6,104 nucleotides of DNA from Spirochaetaceae bacterium (GTDB lineage: Bacteria; Spirochaetota; Spirochaetia; DSM-27196; Salinispiraceae), in the NCBI GenBank assembly GCA_007129335.1, contig SKVS01000056.1, forward strand, positions 1 to 6,104, in the 5' to 3' direction. Positions 4,899 through 6,104 of this stretch are shown one piece after another. Under the pieces are notes generated by a model. It was not told the origin of the DNA. It saw only the letters and a list, made by a program, of their open reading frames with translations, and did no database searches. How positions within the stretch are numbered: position 1 is the stretch's first letter; the number at the start of each line of letters is the position of its first letter. The position numbers and the translations under genes were made by a program.

Positions 4899-6104
4899 TT
4901 ACTCCGCTTCAGGTTCCTCCGATTCAGCTTTCCCAGGGGAAAAACTGTCAAACTTCCGGGGATTCCGCATAATCAACACAAGGGAAACAAGGCTGAAAAA
5001 TCCCAGGAACAAGGCCGGAAACCCGCCGAGGTAGGACATCATGCGGATTCCATCGAGGCCCAGGGCAGTAATGAAGACCAGGGAAACCGCGCCAATGACC
5101 GCACCCCAGAATATTTTAACAAACAGGGGAGCTTCCTGGCTTCCCTTTTGAATACCCGAGGTGCAAATACTGGCCATGGCGTTGGTTGTTGAGTCGGTGG
5201 CGGTAATAAAGGAAATCATGACCGCAACCAGATACAATCCGATTATGAGGCCCGATAGGGGCAGCTGTCCAAGAACAGCGTAGGATGCGGCAGCTGAACC
5301 CTGCTCTGCCATTCGGGCCAGGACATCCACCTGACCTGTCATTTGGAAATTGATTGCCGCTCCGGAAAGGATGGTCATCCACACCATGCTGAATACAGCG
5401 GGTATGAAAAAATTCATGGTAACCACTTCCTTAATTTTGTAGCCATAGGCAATACGGGCAAGGAAAACCGCGGAAACCGGGGCCCAGGCCATCCAGTTGG
5501 ACCAGTAAAACATGGTCCAGTCCGATGCCCACCCATCCCCGGAGGATGCGCCGGTGAACAGGGCCTTGCTGAAAAGATTATCCAAAAATCCCCCCAGGGC
5601 CTGGGTTCCCAGGGAAAAGGAGAAAACCGTGGGGCCAAAAATCAACAGAAAACCGATAATTACATAGTAAATGTAAACATTCACATCGGAGAGAATGCGG
5701 ATTCCCCTCATAAGACCGGTACCCGAGGAGATAATGAAGGCAGCGGTTCCCACCAGGGTTATAATTACCCACAGACCCCGGCTGTTTTCAATTCCCCATA
5801 CCGCATTCAGCCCACCGCCAATGTTCATGACTGCGGTTCCGAAGGATGCGGCAATACCTGCAGCAACGGTGAACAGAACCACTGCGTCTATTCCCGCGTT
5901 GAACTTTTGCTGGCGATTTGCACTCATAAGTGGCCCAATTTGGGAACCCACGCTGAAGGTCCGGCGCATATTGTAGTAGGCAAAGGCAAAAACAATGGTC
6001 GGTACGGCGTACAGGGCGTAGGGTATGAAGGTCCAGTGCAGGTACATGGTCTCCATGGCAAAGGAGGCAGCCTGATCGGACAGGGGTTCAATGCCCAGGG
6101 ATTC
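4899..6104 (-). CDS. BCCT-family betaine/choline/carnitine transporter, N-terminus outside window
   Basis: The frame is open at the right edge (first visible residues ESLGIEPLSD) and ends at TAA 4901-4899; 401 residues are seen, and roughly 100-130 N-terminal residues are missing for this family. It is an inner-membrane carrier with about ten visible membrane helices. Signatures include MYLHWTFIPYALYAVP, ISSGTGLMRGIRILSDVNVY, and the family hallmark WTMFYWSNWMAWAPVSAVF with LARIAYG next. Its three spaced tryptophans (visible residues 201, 204 and 207) line the substrate path in BetP-type carriers. Helix 10 carries ISFITATDSTTNAMAS, the position of the TSADS-type motif. Substrate is a quaternary ammonium compound by family; which one, and whether Na+ or exchange drives it, cannot be told. 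The C-terminus is short and acidic (KAESEEPEAE), unlike the long basic sensor tail of BetP. Confidence 0.92.
   Translation of the reverse strand, partial: ESLGIEPLSDQAASFAMETMYLHWTFIPYALYAVPTIVFAFAYYNMRRTFSVGSQIGPLMSANRQQKFNAGIDAVVLFTVAAGIAASFGTAVMNIGGGLNAVWGIENSRGLWVIITLVGTAAFIISSGTGLMRGIRILSDVNVYIYYVIIGFLLIFGPTVFSFSLGTQALGGFLDNLFSKALFTGASSGDGWASDWTMFYWSNWMAWAPVSAVFLARIAYGYKIKEVVTMNFFIPAVFSMVWMTILSGAAINFQMTGQVDVLARMAEQGSAAASYAVLGQLPLSGLIIGLYLVAVMISFITATDSTTNAMASICTSGIQKGSQEAPLFVKIFWGAVIGAVSLVFITALGLDGIRMMSYLGGFPALFLGFFSLVSLVLIMRNPRKFDSFSPGKAESEEPEAE

Noticed and set aside
4806..5192. Plus-strand open frame of 128 codons
   Set aside because: It is antisense to the well-supported BCCT gene, has charged low-complexity content and no family features.

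Overview
The window looks like chromosomal DNA of a spirochaete (Treponema/Spirochaeta/Sphaerochaeta-like). The main clue is the periplasmic binding protein, whose mature end begins GGARES right after a hydrophobic signal peptide, a style I associate with spirochaetal sugar-binding proteins. Base composition is moderate, gene density is low, and several decayed genes are present. The taxonomic call is an inference.

Left part (1-1700). A plus-strand gene enters from the left edge and stops at 303. It encodes the C-terminal beta-sandwich of what resembles an ADP-ribosylglycohydrolase-type protein. It converges on a complete minus-strand gene (359-1633) for an ABC-transporter solute-binding protein of the sugar-binding type, which has its own ribosome binding site, a probable promoter and a strong intrinsic terminator (304-331). 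No permease or ATPase gene lies beside it.

Middle part (1700-4720). This is an accessory islet of toxin-antitoxin modules and wrecked genes. On the plus strand lie the remains of a VapB-like antitoxin (about 1881-2096) and the first residues of a VapC/PIN toxin (2150-2200). Next, on the minus strand, is an apparently intact pair: a ribbon-helix-helix antitoxin and a PIN-domain toxin, overlapping by 4 bases. A sigma70-like promoter precedes it, with a perfect palindrome over its -10 box, placed so that the transcript may be leaderless. Then comes a plus-strand Rpn/YhgA-like transposase-nuclease pseudogene with stops and an internal deletion. After it is an apparently intact minus-strand MntA/HepT (nucleotidyltransferase/HEPN) toxin-antitoxin pair. 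Just upstream of that pair is a minus-strand reverse-transcriptase fragment carrying the YVDD catalytic motif, not followed by any recognisable remainder of the enzyme.

Right part (4899-6104). A minus-strand BCCT-family transporter gene (betaine/choline/carnitine type) runs off the right edge without its N-terminus.

Taken together, two solute-uptake functions flank an islet where toxin-antitoxin cassettes and retro- and transposase-like genes have accumulated, some still intact and others decaying. I found no complete new system. The points most worth a second look are the leaderless, palindrome-controlled antitoxin promoter, the reverse-transcriptase remnant, and the layering of dead and live toxin-antitoxin modules.
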